Source: Musa acuminata AAA Group
Lineage: Eukaryota > Streptophyta > Magnoliopsida > Zingiberales > Musaceae
NCBI RefSeq assembly: GCF_036884655.1
Contig: NC_088335.1
Span: forward strand, 41,906,501 to 41,970,500
DNA: 64,000 nucleotides
Reading direction: 5' to 3'
The translations under genes and the position numbers were made by a program. This document shows positions 1 through 11,418 of the stretch, in pieces (within the stretch, counting starts at the first letter, position 1; each line of letters starts with the position of its first letter). A model generated the notes under the pieces. The model did not search any database, was not told the origin of the DNA, and saw nothing but the letters and a program-made list of their open reading frames with translations.

Positions 1-768
1 CTGCATTAGTAAACAATGCATACTCATATGTAGAGTATCTTCTACAAGGTTGACGTTGTCTAGAAGATCTTCTAAACTGAGATTTTATAAGAAGTTGCTC
101 CCTATCTTCTTCCTAATCAGCATGTGTAGATCAACATCAGGCTCTACACTATCTTCCTGCATATCTCTCCCATCATCTTGATGTATTGGAAAAGTAATTG
201 GGTCATAGTTTGCTAATCCTTCTACAGAAGTCTTGGCTGGTGCCTCCTTATTCAAATCCTCAAGGGTTTGATCATCAAAGAAGACCACATATCTATTTCT
301 AAACACCTTATGATTTTCTAGATCCTAAAACCTATAACCAAACTGATCATATGAGTAGTCAAGAAAAATATATTCTTTTATCTTACTATCTAGCTTAGAT
401 CTCTCAATGTTTGAAACATATGCAAATGTATGATAATCAAATAGTTTTAAATGCTTGTAGGAAATATCTTTCCCTGACTATATATACTTAGCAACATCAC
501 CATCTAGAGTTATATAGGATGACACATTTTTAAAAAATTTGGGGTTTTCATTTTCTGTTCTTTCGCTACGCATATGATGTCGCCCCTAGATTTCTCTATA
601 TTTATAGCATATGCCCAAACTTTTTTGGAAAAGTCATATATAAAAATGACTAAATAAGTACACCATTGATACTAGGAACATTAATAGATCCACTAGGAGT
701 TTTTATCCTCAAATAATCATATACATTTGTATAAACACGGTCCAAAGCATATATTTTTCTAGATAAAG
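1..768 (-). pseudogene. Tnt1-like copia integrase fragment (host element, distal part)
   Basis: Read on the minus strand from 768 down to 1 this is a decayed Ty1/copia integrase region. At 768-603 the translation resembles the start of the rve core (a PKKVWAYA-like block). From about 480 it resumes in the integrase C-terminal part (KDISYKHLKLF, then FRNRYVVFFDDQTLEDL at 300-230). It ends near position 1 in the serine/arginine hinge before reverse transcriptase (RRSSRQRQPCRRYS-like). Stops and frameshifts make it non-functional. It matches the piece at 9017-10492 in family and strand, so the two are halves of one element split by the insertion at 769-9016. The middle of the core domain is missing and is replaced at about 538-600 by a foreign LTR end. 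Confidence 0.75.
538..600 (+). repeat. 3'-terminal remnant of a family A copia LTR, plus orientation
   Basis: About 60 bases here match the last bases of the solo LTR ending at 63992. The shared core is gcatatgatgtcgcccc, preceded by a T-rich run and followed by a degenerate end (ctctata against ccctaca). The fragment points opposite to the large element that starts 170 bases further on. It interrupts the integrase reading of the host element, so it is the stump of a separate insertion or recombination event. Confidence 0.65.
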
Positions 769-1846
769 TATAGGAAAATCTAGGGGCGACATCACATGTG
801 TAATAGAAGAACAAAAAGAAAAATTTTAAATTTTCATAAAAAAGTTTCATCGTCATGCGAAGATTGGTGCGTAAAACCTGTGAAACTAAAAACTATGTGT
901 AAGATAGTTATGTTACCTAGGAAGATCGTATATCTCTGAATTTCTATAGATTTGTGAGAAAGGATGAAGGAGGTCAATTTACCTCCTCTCTAGCGGTGAT
1001 CCACACGACAAAGGCTGCGACGATGCTTCTTGAATCGATGCTCAAATCTCCACACACCCCAAATATAGGCTATTGGCTGATGAGAATGAGAGAGAGGAGA
1101 ATTGAAGGTGGCAGCCAAAAAGGTTTAGCTTATGGCCCTTTGGTTCCCTCCTATTTACAGAGACTCACTATCAATTTAACCCTAATTGATCCTACCCTAT
1201 TGGGTATTGAATCTTCATCCAACAACCAAAGCCTCTTAGATTAGCAAATCTCTATCTAATAATCTCTCATTGGCTCTTATTAGATCTCATCTATAGGATC
1301 TAATAATTCAGGGACTTATTAAATATCTAATAAGATAGAGGCTCCAACGGATATTTTATCTCTGAACTTCTACTCATTGGAACACCTACTATATATATAT
1401 GACCCTCTAGGCATAATATCGAGTTGGCCATAACTCATACCTGTTATAATACCTTCTAGCTTAGTGAATTATTTTCTTCATAATAATTCACTCGACTCAT
1501 CGACTACAAACGTATTAGGCCTCTACACCACATTCCCCAAACCTTTGGACTTATCTATCTTCAGTTACTATGTATCTATAGTTCATCATCCATCTAATAC
1601 CCCAGAGATCGTATACCAGACATGGTGTTATCAGGCTCATACGATTTCTTCTCGAGCCTTGCTCTAATCGGATTCTCTTAAAGAACTCTTTCTCTCTCAA
1701 TCCAAATGACCCTAGTCATGGATTTGCTTGAGTAAAAACACATGAGATATTCCTCTCATGACATCGAGAGCGGATAATCCTCTATCGACACTTAATAGCC
1801 CTCGTAAAGTTGGCTTTCACTCTCAATAACTGGTTGCACTAGATTT
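769..1846 (-). repeat. truncated 3' LTR of minus-strand family A copia element
   Basis: The reverse complement of this stretch follows the solo LTR at 62500-63992 from roughly its position 560 to its end. It includes the gtcgcccc end block (near 785-795), the gcgaagattggtgcg block (857-872) and the tacctagg block (914-921). The terminal CA of the LTR has become TA at 769. The first 560 or so bases of the LTR, which carry the upstream promoter region, are absent, and the LTR joins RNase H coding sequence directly at about 1846. The TATA box position reads as a degenerate TGTAAATAG. Confidence 0.75.
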
Positions 1847-2434
1847 ATTATGTTATCTTCGGATGGAACTCTTTTCATTGCTATATCTCCTTGGGTCATG
1901 ACCTCTTCAATAAATTGGAACCTCCTCATAACACTTCTGATATGACCCGGGTTCCCTCATTTGAGTAATCACCCTATAGTTACCGCAATATAAGGGAATC
2001 AACTCCTCGATCCTCGGCATGACTCTAGATTTATGATAAACTTATTTATCCAAACTTCCTCCCTTACTGCCTCTACCACAATAATGTACTCTGCCTTTGT
2101 GGTCGAGTTAGTAGTAGTATCTTGCTTGGAACTCTTCTAGCATATTGCTCCTTCATTTAGGATGAACACATACCTTGAATTAAACTTGCTATCATCGACA
2201 TTATACTAGAAGCTAGAGTCCGTGTAGCTCTCAACCCTGAGGCTATTTCCTCCATATACTAGTAAAAGATCTTTAGTCATTCTTAAGTACTTAAGGATAC
2301 ACTTTACTGCTTTCCAATGCTCCAAGCCTAGTTCTGCTTAATACTTGCTCGTGACACTTAGAGCATATACTTGCTTAATACTTGTACATAGCATAACATA
2401 CATGATAAATCCTATCACTAAGCAATAGGATATC
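1846..2434 (-). pseudogene. copia RNase H domain, degenerate (family A, minus copy)
   Basis: Minus-strand translation in shifting frames gives the typical copia RNase H path. A YVMLCT-like block follows reverse transcriptase near 2400. Next come a HWKAVKCILKYLR-like block (2330-2290), a VESYTDSSF-like block around 2235, a SSKQDTTTNSTTKAEYI-like block at 2135-2085 and finally VPSEDNI at 1875-1850. At least three stops interrupt it. The reading ends inside the segment that normally precedes the polyprotein stop, because the sequence switches to LTR there. Confidence 0.7.
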
Positions 2435-3335
2435 CTATCTATGTCTATCCTTTTCTTCAAGAGTCTTTGGGGATATACTCTTAGAATGCGATATCCTATG
2501 TCTCATCAGTATGAAACATCTATTGAAATTTTTTATGTCAAACCTTTTGACAATAGTGTTTATGTACTTGGATTGGAATAAGTCAAGCATCTTCTTAGAT
2601 CTATCTCTAGATATCCGAATCCCCAATATATATGATGCTTCTCCTAAATCCTTCATGGAGAAGTATCTAGATAGTCAAGCCTTTACTGTAGAGAGTATTC
2701 CTATATCATTCCCAATGATTAAGATGTCATCCACATATAACACCAAGAAGGTGATAGTGCTTTCACTTACCGTCCTGTATACACAAGGCTAATCTCCATT
2801 CTTAATAAAGTCATAAGATCTTATCACCTTATCAAATCTTATGTTCTAACTTTGAAAAGTTTACCTCAGTCCATTGAAAGACCTAAGCAGCCTGCACATC
2901 TTTTCTGAACTATTCTTAGATATAAATCTCTAAGGCTATCGAGATTGTCATTGAGGAACGTGATTTTGATATCCATCTGTCAGATCTCATAATTATAGTG
3001 TGCTGCAATAGCCAACAGAATTCAAATGAATTTTAGCATGACTACAGGTGAGAAGGTTTCACTAGAGTCAACACTTTACCTTTGACGATACCCCTTAGCC
3101 ACTAGCCTTGCTTTATAGGTCTTTACCTTTCCATCTACTTTGATCTTCTTCTTAAAGATCTATTTGCAACCAATGAGTATAATACCCTTGGGTGCACCAA
3201 CTAGGTTCCAAACATTGCTGGAGTATATAATCATTCTCAAAATTCATGACCTCTTGTCACTTTCTAGAATCTATACTCTTAATAGCCTCCTCGTAGAGTC
3301 TATACTCATAATAGCCTCCTCGTAGGTATGATGAT
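2435..3335 (-). pseudogene. copia reverse transcriptase, degenerate (family A, minus copy)
   Basis: The longest intact piece (2656-2435) reads MKDLGEASYILGIRIS and continues to ISPKTLEEKDRHR, the C-terminal end of copia reverse transcriptase. Upstream on the minus strand the YVDD-containing block is recognisable at 2745-2725 and the fidelity-loop region at about 3170-3110. Multiple frameshifts separate these blocks. It is collinear with the better preserved plus-strand copy at 61571-62499, but clearly older. Non-functional. Confidence 0.8.
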
Positions 3336-4600
3336 CAATATCTTCAACATCCTCTTCTTTGATATGCTTCACAAATCTCTTAGGAGGATGAGATACTATG
3401 TCGGGCCTATGTAAAGTCAGAACTTATGTTCTAGGTACCTGAATAGGCTAGGCCTGTGAAATAATGCTTAAGCTAGGTTCTCCAATCTAACTCAACTCTA
3501 TCATGCTCCCACTGTCTCCGCCAAGAATTTCTTCATTCTCAAGGAACATTGCTTTCTTGGCTACAAAGATATTTTGGTCGTCATGATGATAGAAATAATA
3601 CCCACAAGTTTTCTTTGGGTATCTCATGAATTTGCACCGCTCTATCTTAGATTCTAACTTATCGGGATTATATCTCTTAACGTGGGCATGATAGCCCCAA
3701 ATCTTAACAACCTTAAGATCGGGCTTCTTCCCTTTCTAAATCTCATATGGTGTGGATACTATCGACTTAGTTGAAATTCTGTTCAGAAGGTAAACTATGA
3801 TCTCTATGGCATATCCCCATAATGAGACAGGTTAGTTGGCATTATGGACTACACCATGTCTAACAGTGTGCAATTCCTTATTTCGGATACACCATTAAGC
3901 TGAGGTGTATAAGGAGATATCTATTGGGACAAAATCTCATAGTCCTTGAGGAATTGGGTGAATTCTGTACTTAAATACTCACCCCCTTGATTTGATCAAA
4001 GAGTCTTAGTACTCTTTCCAATCTGGTTCTCCAATTTATTCTTATACTCCATGAATTTCTCAAAGGTCTCGGACTTATACTTCATCAAGTACACATGTCC
4101 ATACCTTGAGAAATTATTAAAAAAAATAATGAAATAGGAGTAACCACCTATGTCATGAGTTGACATGGACTACATATATCACTATATATGAGTTTCAACA
4201 ACTTATTGGCTCTCTCTCTCTAGTTCCACTAAATTGAGAGTTGATCAATTTTCTACGAAGGCAAGGCTCACAAGTTGCATACGACTAATAGTCAAATGAA
4301 TCTATGTGTCCATCCTTTAGCAACTTTTGAATCCTTCCCTCATGGATATGACTTAGTCTAAAATATCATAGGTATGCATTGTTTACCTTATCTCATTTTA
4401 TCTTAGACTCACATTCATGATATGTGGAGCAATGTCTAGTATAAACAAACCATTATGCAATGTTCCTTTTGTAATGATCTTATCATCTAATAATAATGAA
4501 CAACTATTGTTCTCAAAAACTAATTTATATCTATTAACTATCAAATATGAAATGAAAATAATATTTTTGATAATAGAAGGAATAAAATATCATGCATCCA
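3336..4600 (-). pseudogene. copia integrase and GAG-pre-integrase, degenerate (family A, minus copy)
   Basis: Read downward, this stretch holds the same blocks as 60340-61490 on the other strand. They include the segment encoding a PSIIKNIISI-like string (about 4580-4545), the CESC/LRGK-like zinc-binding end (about 4270), the HSDVCGPM-like start of the integrase core (about 4165), the TLRSDRGG-like block (about 4000), and the IWGCPAHVKR and KKTCGYYFYHHDDQ-like C-terminal blocks (3700-3590). Stops and indels occur throughout. It is a dead copy of the integrase part of the element. Confidence 0.7.
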
Positions 4601-4960
4601 TAAAATAATAGCTCCACCAAGCATATGTAGGGTAACCTCACCAATAGCCATTGTAACAACTTTTGCTCCATTACCTATCTTGAGGTCCATTTTGCTACTT
4701 GCCAATCACATAGGTCTTGCTAGAACTTACAACAAATTGCAGATGTGATAAATACTGCTGGTATCCAATACCCATGTATTATTATAAGATTCTAACAAAT
4801 GGAGACTAATCATGAATGTACCTAAAGCTTCTGGTTTGCCCTCTCTATAAGGTACTCATTGCAGTTCCTCTTTCAGTGCTCATCTTTGCTATAGTAGAAG
4901 CATTAGCCTTTATCATTTGTCGGGTCTTTCTTAACAACTTTTGCTTTACCTAGTCTCCCC
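4601..4960 (-). pseudogene. copia protease and zinc-knuckle region, degenerate (family A, minus copy)
   Basis: The minus-strand sequence around 4790-4740 translates to NNTWVLDTSSIYHICNLL, the pepsin-like protease start of copia polyproteins, with the catalytic aspartate kept and the following glycine changed to serine. The gag zinc-knuckle and the lysine-rich [12 protein letters not shown] tail sit just before it near 4985-4890. Frameshifted and non-functional. Confidence 0.65.
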
Positions 4961-5642
4961 TTACCCTTGCCCTTCTTAAGGGACTTTTCTATCTATCTTT
5001 TTTTTTGTCTCACCAGTATAAAGAATTGACTTCTCCTTTTTGATAATGCTCTTTACCTCCCTCAACAAATTGAGGAGCTTAGGGAGAGTCACATCAAGTT
5101 TGTTCATATTAAAATTTATTATTAATTAAGAAAAAGAACCTGATAAGGACTGAAGCACAAGGTCAACATACAGGTCAACATCTAGGACCATTCCCAGACT
5201 TTAGGACATGGTTCTAAATCGATATCCCCTCAGACATCTTGGCATAGAAGAGGCTCTTGGATATCTCATATCGTTGAGTTATTCTATATTCCTTAAATAA
5301 TTTACGGAGATATAGGAGAATGGATCCGACATCCATCTATTCATGTTGTCTCTATAACTTAGGAGTCATAGAGTCCAACATGTAACATTGAGTAAGAGTG
5401 GAGTCATCTATGTACTTCATGTAGTGAGCGATCTTATCTTCGCTTGCCCTTTCCTCGGGCATAAGCATCATTGTATCAAGGACATACGTAATTTTCTCCA
5501 CCGTGAGAATAATTCTTAGGTTGCGAAGCCAATCATTATAATTTAGACCAATAAGATGGTTAACATCAAGTATATCACGTAAGAGATTTGGAAGCAATAT
5601 ATTTTTTAAAAAATAAAGATATGACAAATAAATAGCATGCAT
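4961..5642 (-). pseudogene. copia gag (UBN2-type), degenerate (family A, minus copy)
   Basis: The open piece 5642-5352 contains LLRDILDVNHLIGLNYNDWLRNL and TVEKITYVLDTMM in slightly altered form. It matches residues 7-80 of the intact gag at 59287 closely, then stops after SMTPKL, where the other copy continues. The rest of gag follows in broken frames down to about 4961. The product would have been the capsid-like Gag protein that packages element RNA. Confidence 0.8.
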
Positions 5643-5785
5643 ATTTCATAAATATAAATAATTAAGATAAGGACTTCTATTTTAATCTACTCCCACTATT
5701 TTCTCGCAAAACACACAAATCACTCCAGTATGTGAATCAGAGACCCCCGATAAATCTCTAGTGGAGATCGAGATCCAATTAATGT

Positions 5786-6099
5786 CTTAACATGACCTCG
5801 AGGGACTTGATCAATCACGCTAAGCCCGTAAAGATAGGCAACTCTTGCCAATCACAACTCTTTGTGATTCCCATCCTATTCGACCTCTAAACCATTATGG
5901 CCTCGAGAGACTCAACCAACCATAATGTTATGTTAAGTCATCACCATCATTACAAAATGAGTCTGATTCGATGATATATCCTCGAGAAACTCGACCAAGC
6001 ATACCATGTCCTTAAGTCACCGATGATATCTCAATGTCATAGGCAAGATATCGAATCGTGATATAGGTGAGCCTCGAGGGACTCGACCAACTCAACCTA
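5786..6099 (-). other. array of four conserved stem-loops in the family A leader (minus copy)
   Basis: On the minus (sense) strand, in order, four hairpins lie at 6099-6064, 6005-5973, 5927-5893 and 5824-5786. Each has a 17 nt loop of the pattern TGGTCGAGTCCCTCGAG with one to three changes. Each loop is closed by an outer stem of 8-11 pairs with its own sequence. Loop and stem order match the plus-strand copy at 58789-59101. Differences between the copies keep pairing in the sense RNA, by paired substitutions or by G:U. One stem (6005-5973) carries a single mismatch. Confidence 0.8.
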
Positions 6100-6869
6100 C
6101 GTCGGGAATTGGTGCCTACCTATAATGATGGAAGGCCACGTGAGGCAATCTAATTACCTTACATTTACTAACTTAATATTATTAAGAGAGGGGATTTTGA
6201 TTTGGTCTCCATGTAACACATATACATATTTAATATATATATCTAAATCTTATGTAAGTATATAAACATATCTAGTAGGTGTATAAGCAATCACACATAA
6301 TATGAGCAATCACACTAGACGATTATGAATCATATTCTAATATGATCAGGCCCAAACCAATAGGCCTAATCATGTATATCAAGATCTATGTGTATAGCGG
6401 CGTATCTCTATGTCCTATGATCATCCATCTCATCCTCGTTGTTTTTGTCGATATCTCGATGTATCTCCATGTATCGTGATCGTCCGTCTTGGTCTCGTAG
6501 GTCCCACTACTACCTCTATGCTCCCGCTGCGCCTACTCATATAATTACAACTTAATCACAAGCACACAAGCTCGACAATACACGAGAGAAAAAATTGGAG
6601 GCACGTAGGCCCTAATAATAATAATAATCACATCACAAGTACACACATCACATGATCTATGATCATCTGTCTACATCATATATCACATATATATTATTAT
6701 ATAGGACTATTAGATAAATAATAATAGTTAATTAAACTTTTAATTAACTAATATTTTTTGAAATTCGAGACATGTAAGAAATTTTCTGAATTGTAAAGGG
6801 TATGTTGGTAATTTGGATAGAAAGGATATATTATAAAATTTTTAAAATTCACAAGGGCAAAATAGTTCT

Positions 6870-7190
6870 TTTAAAAAACCCCCTTGCCTTTGCTCTACCT
6901 TGCTGCCATTGCCACCCCGTCGGCAATGACCACTATGTCGGGGGGCGCCACTGCAGGTGTTGTGCTTGTAGGCGTCGCCCATGCGGGTGTTGATGTGGGT
7001 GCTACCCGTAGGCAACCGATTGCAGGCCATTAGTGCAGACGACCTACCTGCGGGCACTTAGCCTGTAGGAGCCACCTGCTACAAGTAGGCCGCCAACCGT
7101 CGACCACCTACATGCAGGTGGCCAAGGCTTCAAGCAGCCTTTGGCCACTTCTACTAGGGCAACAAGGGCAACAATAGTTGTTGTCCTTTC
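6870..7190 (-). repeat. GC-rich module between 5' LTR and leader (minus copy)
   Basis: A 300 bp stretch rich in repeated gcaggt/gcctgc and ccgccg-like words interrupts otherwise AT-rich DNA. The equivalent place in the plus copy (57850-58010) holds a similar module sharing cacctgcag-type words. Short frames across it look like GC-driven artefacts. I see no gene. Confidence 0.5.
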
Positions 7191-7244
7191 ACGCCTTTAC
7201 ATTAATGATTTTAACGTCAAAAACTTTTCTAAAATATAACACAT

Positions 7245-9016
7245 GTAGTTCAACGTGTGAGATAGTTATGTTACCTAGGAAGATCATATATTCCTAAATT
7301 CCTATAGATATGTAGGAGAGGAAGAAGGAGGTTAAGTGTCCTCTCTAGTGGTGATCCACATGGTAGGGGCTGCGAAGATACTTCTCAAATCACTGCCCAA
7401 ATCTCCACTCTTACTATTTGAGGAGGAGAAAGGTAGAGGATAATAGGAGGTAACAACCTAGAAGCCTAGCCTATGACCGTTTAGTTCTCTCATATTTATA
7501 TAGGTCCCTTATCAACTTAGACCTAATGGATCTTTCCCTATTGGGTACTAGATCTCCATCCAATTACCTAAATCTCTTAGATTAGTAGATCTCTATTCAA
7601 TAATCTCTTATTAACTCTTATTGGATCTCATCTATAGGATCCAATAATTTAGGGGCTTAATGGATATCCAATAAGATAGGGGCTCTAGCGAATATCTCAT
7701 ATCTGAACCTCTACTCGTCGCAACACCTACCATATGTGTGTGACCCTCTAGGCTCATAATCGAGCTAGCCATGAGTCATACCTGTCAAAACTCCTTCTGG
7801 CTCAATGAATTATTATCTTCATAATAATTCACTCGACTCATCGATTGCAGACGTTCTAAGCCACTATGTCGTAATCCCCAAACGATATTGGGGAATCCAA
7901 TCATTTGGACATATTTGTCCTTAATTAATGTATACCTATAGTCCCTCATCCATCTAATATCCTAGAGACCGTATACTGGGTATGGTGCTATCAGGCCCAT
8001 ACAATTTCTTCTCGAGTCTCGCTTTAATTGGATTCTCTTGAAAAACTCTTTCTCTCTCAATCCGAATGACCTTGGCCAAGGATTTGTTTGAGCAAGAATA
8101 TATGGGATATTCCTCTCTTGATACCGAGAGCGGGCGATCCTATATCGATACTCAATAGCCCTCGTAAGGTTAGTTGTCACTCCCGATGACCGATTATACT
8201 ATATCTGGTACTTCCAAACCTATAAGTTTGGTATTAAAGAGTGAAGTAATCATGCAGGACATCCTTGGTGTCTTAAGTCAAAGGACCAAGTACATCACTA
8301 AGACGATAAAATCATTGTCTGATAATAAGGTATTATCAACCATCCAACATTCCGTGAGTAGATTAATCAGTGAACTCATTGTCCAATGAGCACCTGCATT
8401 ATAGCCCTAGTGCCCCCACATGAGCATCTATAAGGCCAACTACCTCTATTATATAGACGGGTATACAGCACACTAGCCTATCCGGTTATTTCGATGTCCC
8501 TCTCGAGTAACCTATGACTAGGATTATTTAGGGTTTATGTTTAAAGGTGAATCGATCTCATTATCATGATCTCATCACAATATGATTCTCATTGCACAAA
8601 TCCATGAACATTACATTATATATATACAACAAGTAATATAAAGTGAAAAAATACTATAATAATAATAAGCAAAAAGACTCTGTCATGTCATATATGTCAT
8701 CACTCACGTGATTGGCTTGTAGGGCACCTATGACTAGCATAAACATGTATACAGTATACTAATCTGTCCAATTATCTAAATATCCCTCTTGAATAACCTA
8801 TGACCAGAATTCTATTGGGTTTATATTTAAAGATGAATCGATTTAATTATCATAATCTCATCACGATCTGATTTCCATTGTACAAATCCATAGACATCAT
8901 AATATATATACACAATATAAAGTGAAAAAATAACATAATAATAGTAAAAAGAGTGCATACTATGTCACACGTGTCATAACTCATGTGATTGACTTGTAGG
9001 GCACCTATGACTAGCA
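7245..9016 (-). repeat. 5' LTR of minus-strand family A copia element, with duplicated start
   Basis: The reverse complement begins TGCTAGTCATAGGTGCCC at 9016, exactly as the LTRs at 56844 and 62500 begin, and follows the solo LTR down to the tacctagg block at about 7272. Beyond about 7245 it departs from the LTR, so the LTR end and primer-binding site are missing. The first 280 bases occur twice in tandem (9016-8739 and 8738-8456). A TATA-like CTATATAAATA lies near 7495-7505 in sense. Short frames inside it, including one at 8174-8389, are LTR sequence and not genes. Confidence 0.8.
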
Positions 9017-9275
9017 AAAATAAGACTAGCAAAGAAAACTATGTATTGTTTACCAGCCAAACAATTAATATAATTATTCATATGTGTACCTTTGAGGTTT
9101 GGGTAATATCTTTCTCTTTGAAAGAACATACAACCCCTTCTTGCTCATGTGTCTCAATCGCCTATGCCACAACTCCATGCTGAAGTCTTTTTCTATAGCA
9201 TTCAATTGCTCACCATAAGCTTTAGTTTGCAATCTGTATAAAGTGTGATATTTCTTCCTACTAACTACCATAAGA
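9017..9275 (-). pseudogene. Tnt1-like copia GAG-pre-integrase domain (host element)
   Basis: The minus-strand frame 9271-9074 reads GEQLNAIEKDFSMELWHRRLRHMSKKGLYVL in part: the LWHRRLGHMS signature of the domain between protease and integrase. It continues in another frame into a CLAGKQ-like zinc-binding end at about 9060-9040 and is cut at 9016 by the family A LTR. The continuation is found at 768 downward. It belongs to a lineage different from the family A element. Confidence 0.8.
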
Positions 9276-9640
9276 GAACCCTTTCTGAATTTCTATTGCC
9301 CTATGTAAAATATGCTATCAAAGTCTTTATCATCTAGCCTTCCAACTAAAATTAAATTCAATCTCAAGTTAATCACATGTCTCACATCTGTAAGCACCAA
9401 CTTATAGTCAAGGTTAGTCTTTATGTAGATATCACTCATGCTGATGATGCTTGTCGTGTCATAGTTGCCCATCTTTATAACACCAAAATTTCTAGACCTA
9501 CAGGTAGTAAAGAACTCCCTTCATAATATAACATGATAAGAAATACTTGTGTCAATCACCTACTCGAGATCCTGACACACACAAGAAAAAATATCATTAG
9601 AAGTAGATAAAATCAAATAGTCATCACCTTATACTATAGT
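9276..9640 (-). pseudogene. Tnt1-like copia protease region (host element)
   Basis: Minus-strand translation gives VIDTSISYHV followed by REFFTT, KMGNYDT, DIYIKTN, LVLTDVRHVINLRLNLI and GRLDDKDFDS, the ordered blocks of the copia protease and its downstream linker. The catalytic DTG has become DTS and a stop precedes it. Dead copy. Confidence 0.75.
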
Positions 9641-10480
9641 TGTGGTATTTTTTTTTAACTTTATAGACTCTACTTCTTTTATCTTTTCCTTGCTCTTCTT
9701 AGGTTACTTGTATTGATTCTTATAATATCCTTTCTCACCACAATTGTAGCAAATAATATATTTTCTTAATCTTGACTTGCTTCTACCCATGCATAAACTA
9801 CTTTTATCTTTGGACTTTGACTTTCCTTTGTTCCATGAGATAAGTGCACGTGAATCAATATAAGATATTACTAAATTCCTTCTTCTCAACTCCTTATTCA
9901 AGAAATTATTTATTACTTAACTTGACTCATAGAGACAACACTATTTGGTGTAGAATTACTAAGGAAAACCACTAGTGTCTCCCAACTTTTTAACAATGAA
10001 CTGAGAAGTAACAACGCCTACAACTCATTATCAAGAGATATTTTTATAGAGAATAACTAGTTAGTAATACTTTGCATTTCATTCAAATGCTCAATAACAG
10101 AAGTGCTCTCTTTATATTTCAGGTTCATAAGTTTTTTAATAAAAAAAGCTTAGTTGCTAATTATTTTTTTTATAGAGACCTTCCAATTGTTTCCAAAGAG
10201 AATACATAAAACTTTCAGTAGAAGTATGGTGAAAGACACTATCATCAAACCACTATCGAATAAACCTGATTATTTTTTGATCTAATCTCTTTCACTCATC
10301 ATCTATCATAGTTACGGGCTTTGCATTATCCCCTTGCAAAGGTCTATATAAATCATTATAATATAAGAGATTTTTCATTCTTAGTTTCTATATCATCTAA
10401 TTATTTCCATTCAAGTTAATCATGCGAGAAATACTATTGGTCTCCTTGTTCGAACACAAAAATTAAATCATCAAAACCTT
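9641..10480 (-). pseudogene. Tnt1-like copia gag with zinc knuckle (host element)
   Basis: The frame 9901-9704 carries RGRSKSR-like basic sequence, then CYNCGEKGYYKNQYK, a CCHC knuckle in which the histidine and last cysteine are both tyrosine. Upstream to about 10440 the minus strand shows broken gag sequence in several frames. Together with the domains at 9017-9640 and 1-768 it forms one gag-pol reading direction. Confidence 0.65.
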
Positions 10481-10492
10481 ACCCTGACACCA
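10481..10492 (-). other. probable tRNA-Met primer-binding site of host copia element
   Basis: The sense strand reads TGGTGTCAGGGT, close to TGGTATCAGAGC, the complement of the initiator tRNA-Met 3' end used by plant copia elements. It lies just upstream of the gag remnant, at the expected place directly after a 5' LTR. Confidence 0.55.
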
Positions 10493-11150
10493 ATTATTAG
10501 GATAAAAAAAGAACTTAGTATATGAATAAATACTAGCAAGTCGTAACACCAGGTCGTAACACGTAATGAAATTAAACAAAAATCACAATCAAATAAGACA
10601 CCAAGATTTACATAAAAACCTCTCCAATACGAAGGGTAAAAATCATAGGGCAAGCTAAGGAAAATCTACTATAAAAATAATGAATGTATAATCAAAGTCT
10701 TTTGTCCAAAACCCAAGCAACAATCACAAGAGAATAACATAGATACAAGGATTATGTTACTATGCATAATATCTAAAATATCCCCAAGTGATCATAATAA
10801 TAATCCATTACAAATTTGATCTAGCCGAGAATACTATGTGGATGATTAAGAATAACCTTTATATTATACTCATCTTTTTTTTTTTTTTCTGTCCTCAATT
10901 GTTTTTTTTTTTTTGTCTTAGTCGTCAGAGGTTAAAAGAAAAAAAAATTAAATTAAAAATGAAAAAGAATAAGACTAAAGTGGGCTGAATAATGGGCTAT
11001 CTACCTAACACACTAATTTTTCAATCCATGAGTATTATCTTTCTTGCCTATAATTCCTAATCTTCTGTGGGCTTAGATCAATAGTTTTCTACGCGGAACT
11101 TGACCATGCAAAACTAAGAATTGCACTTATAATTTACACCCAAGAAACAT
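10493..11150 (-). repeat. probable 5' LTR of the Tnt1-like copia element (limits uncertain)
   Basis: The position just before the primer-binding site implies a 5' LTR here. The partner LTR lies outside the window, so the ends cannot be fixed by comparison and no clear TG...CA pair is visible. The region is AT-rich with two T-runs near 10870-10915. Confidence 0.35.
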
Positions 11151-11367
11151 ACTACAAAACCCATTGTGGACTCACTTCACTCGAGAATAGACTCTCCCTC
11201 GGTACAAACTCGTCAAATAAACAAGTGAAACGAGTCGCCAACGAGTTAATGAGTACATGTAAAGCACGTGAGTCAGTAAATAATAACACACGGTGCTCAA
11301 TGTACACTCCGTTCTCAATGTTGCGTGGTTTTAGGCTCACGCAATCAGTTTCAATTGGTGCTCTTAT

Positions 11368-11414
<47 letters not shown>
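11368..11414. repeat. (TC)n microsatellite
   Basis: About 22 tandem TC units with one early interruption. It creates Ser-Leu and Arg-Glu repeat frames on both strands that should not be read as proteins. Confidence 0.95.
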
Positions 11415-11418
<4 letters not shown>

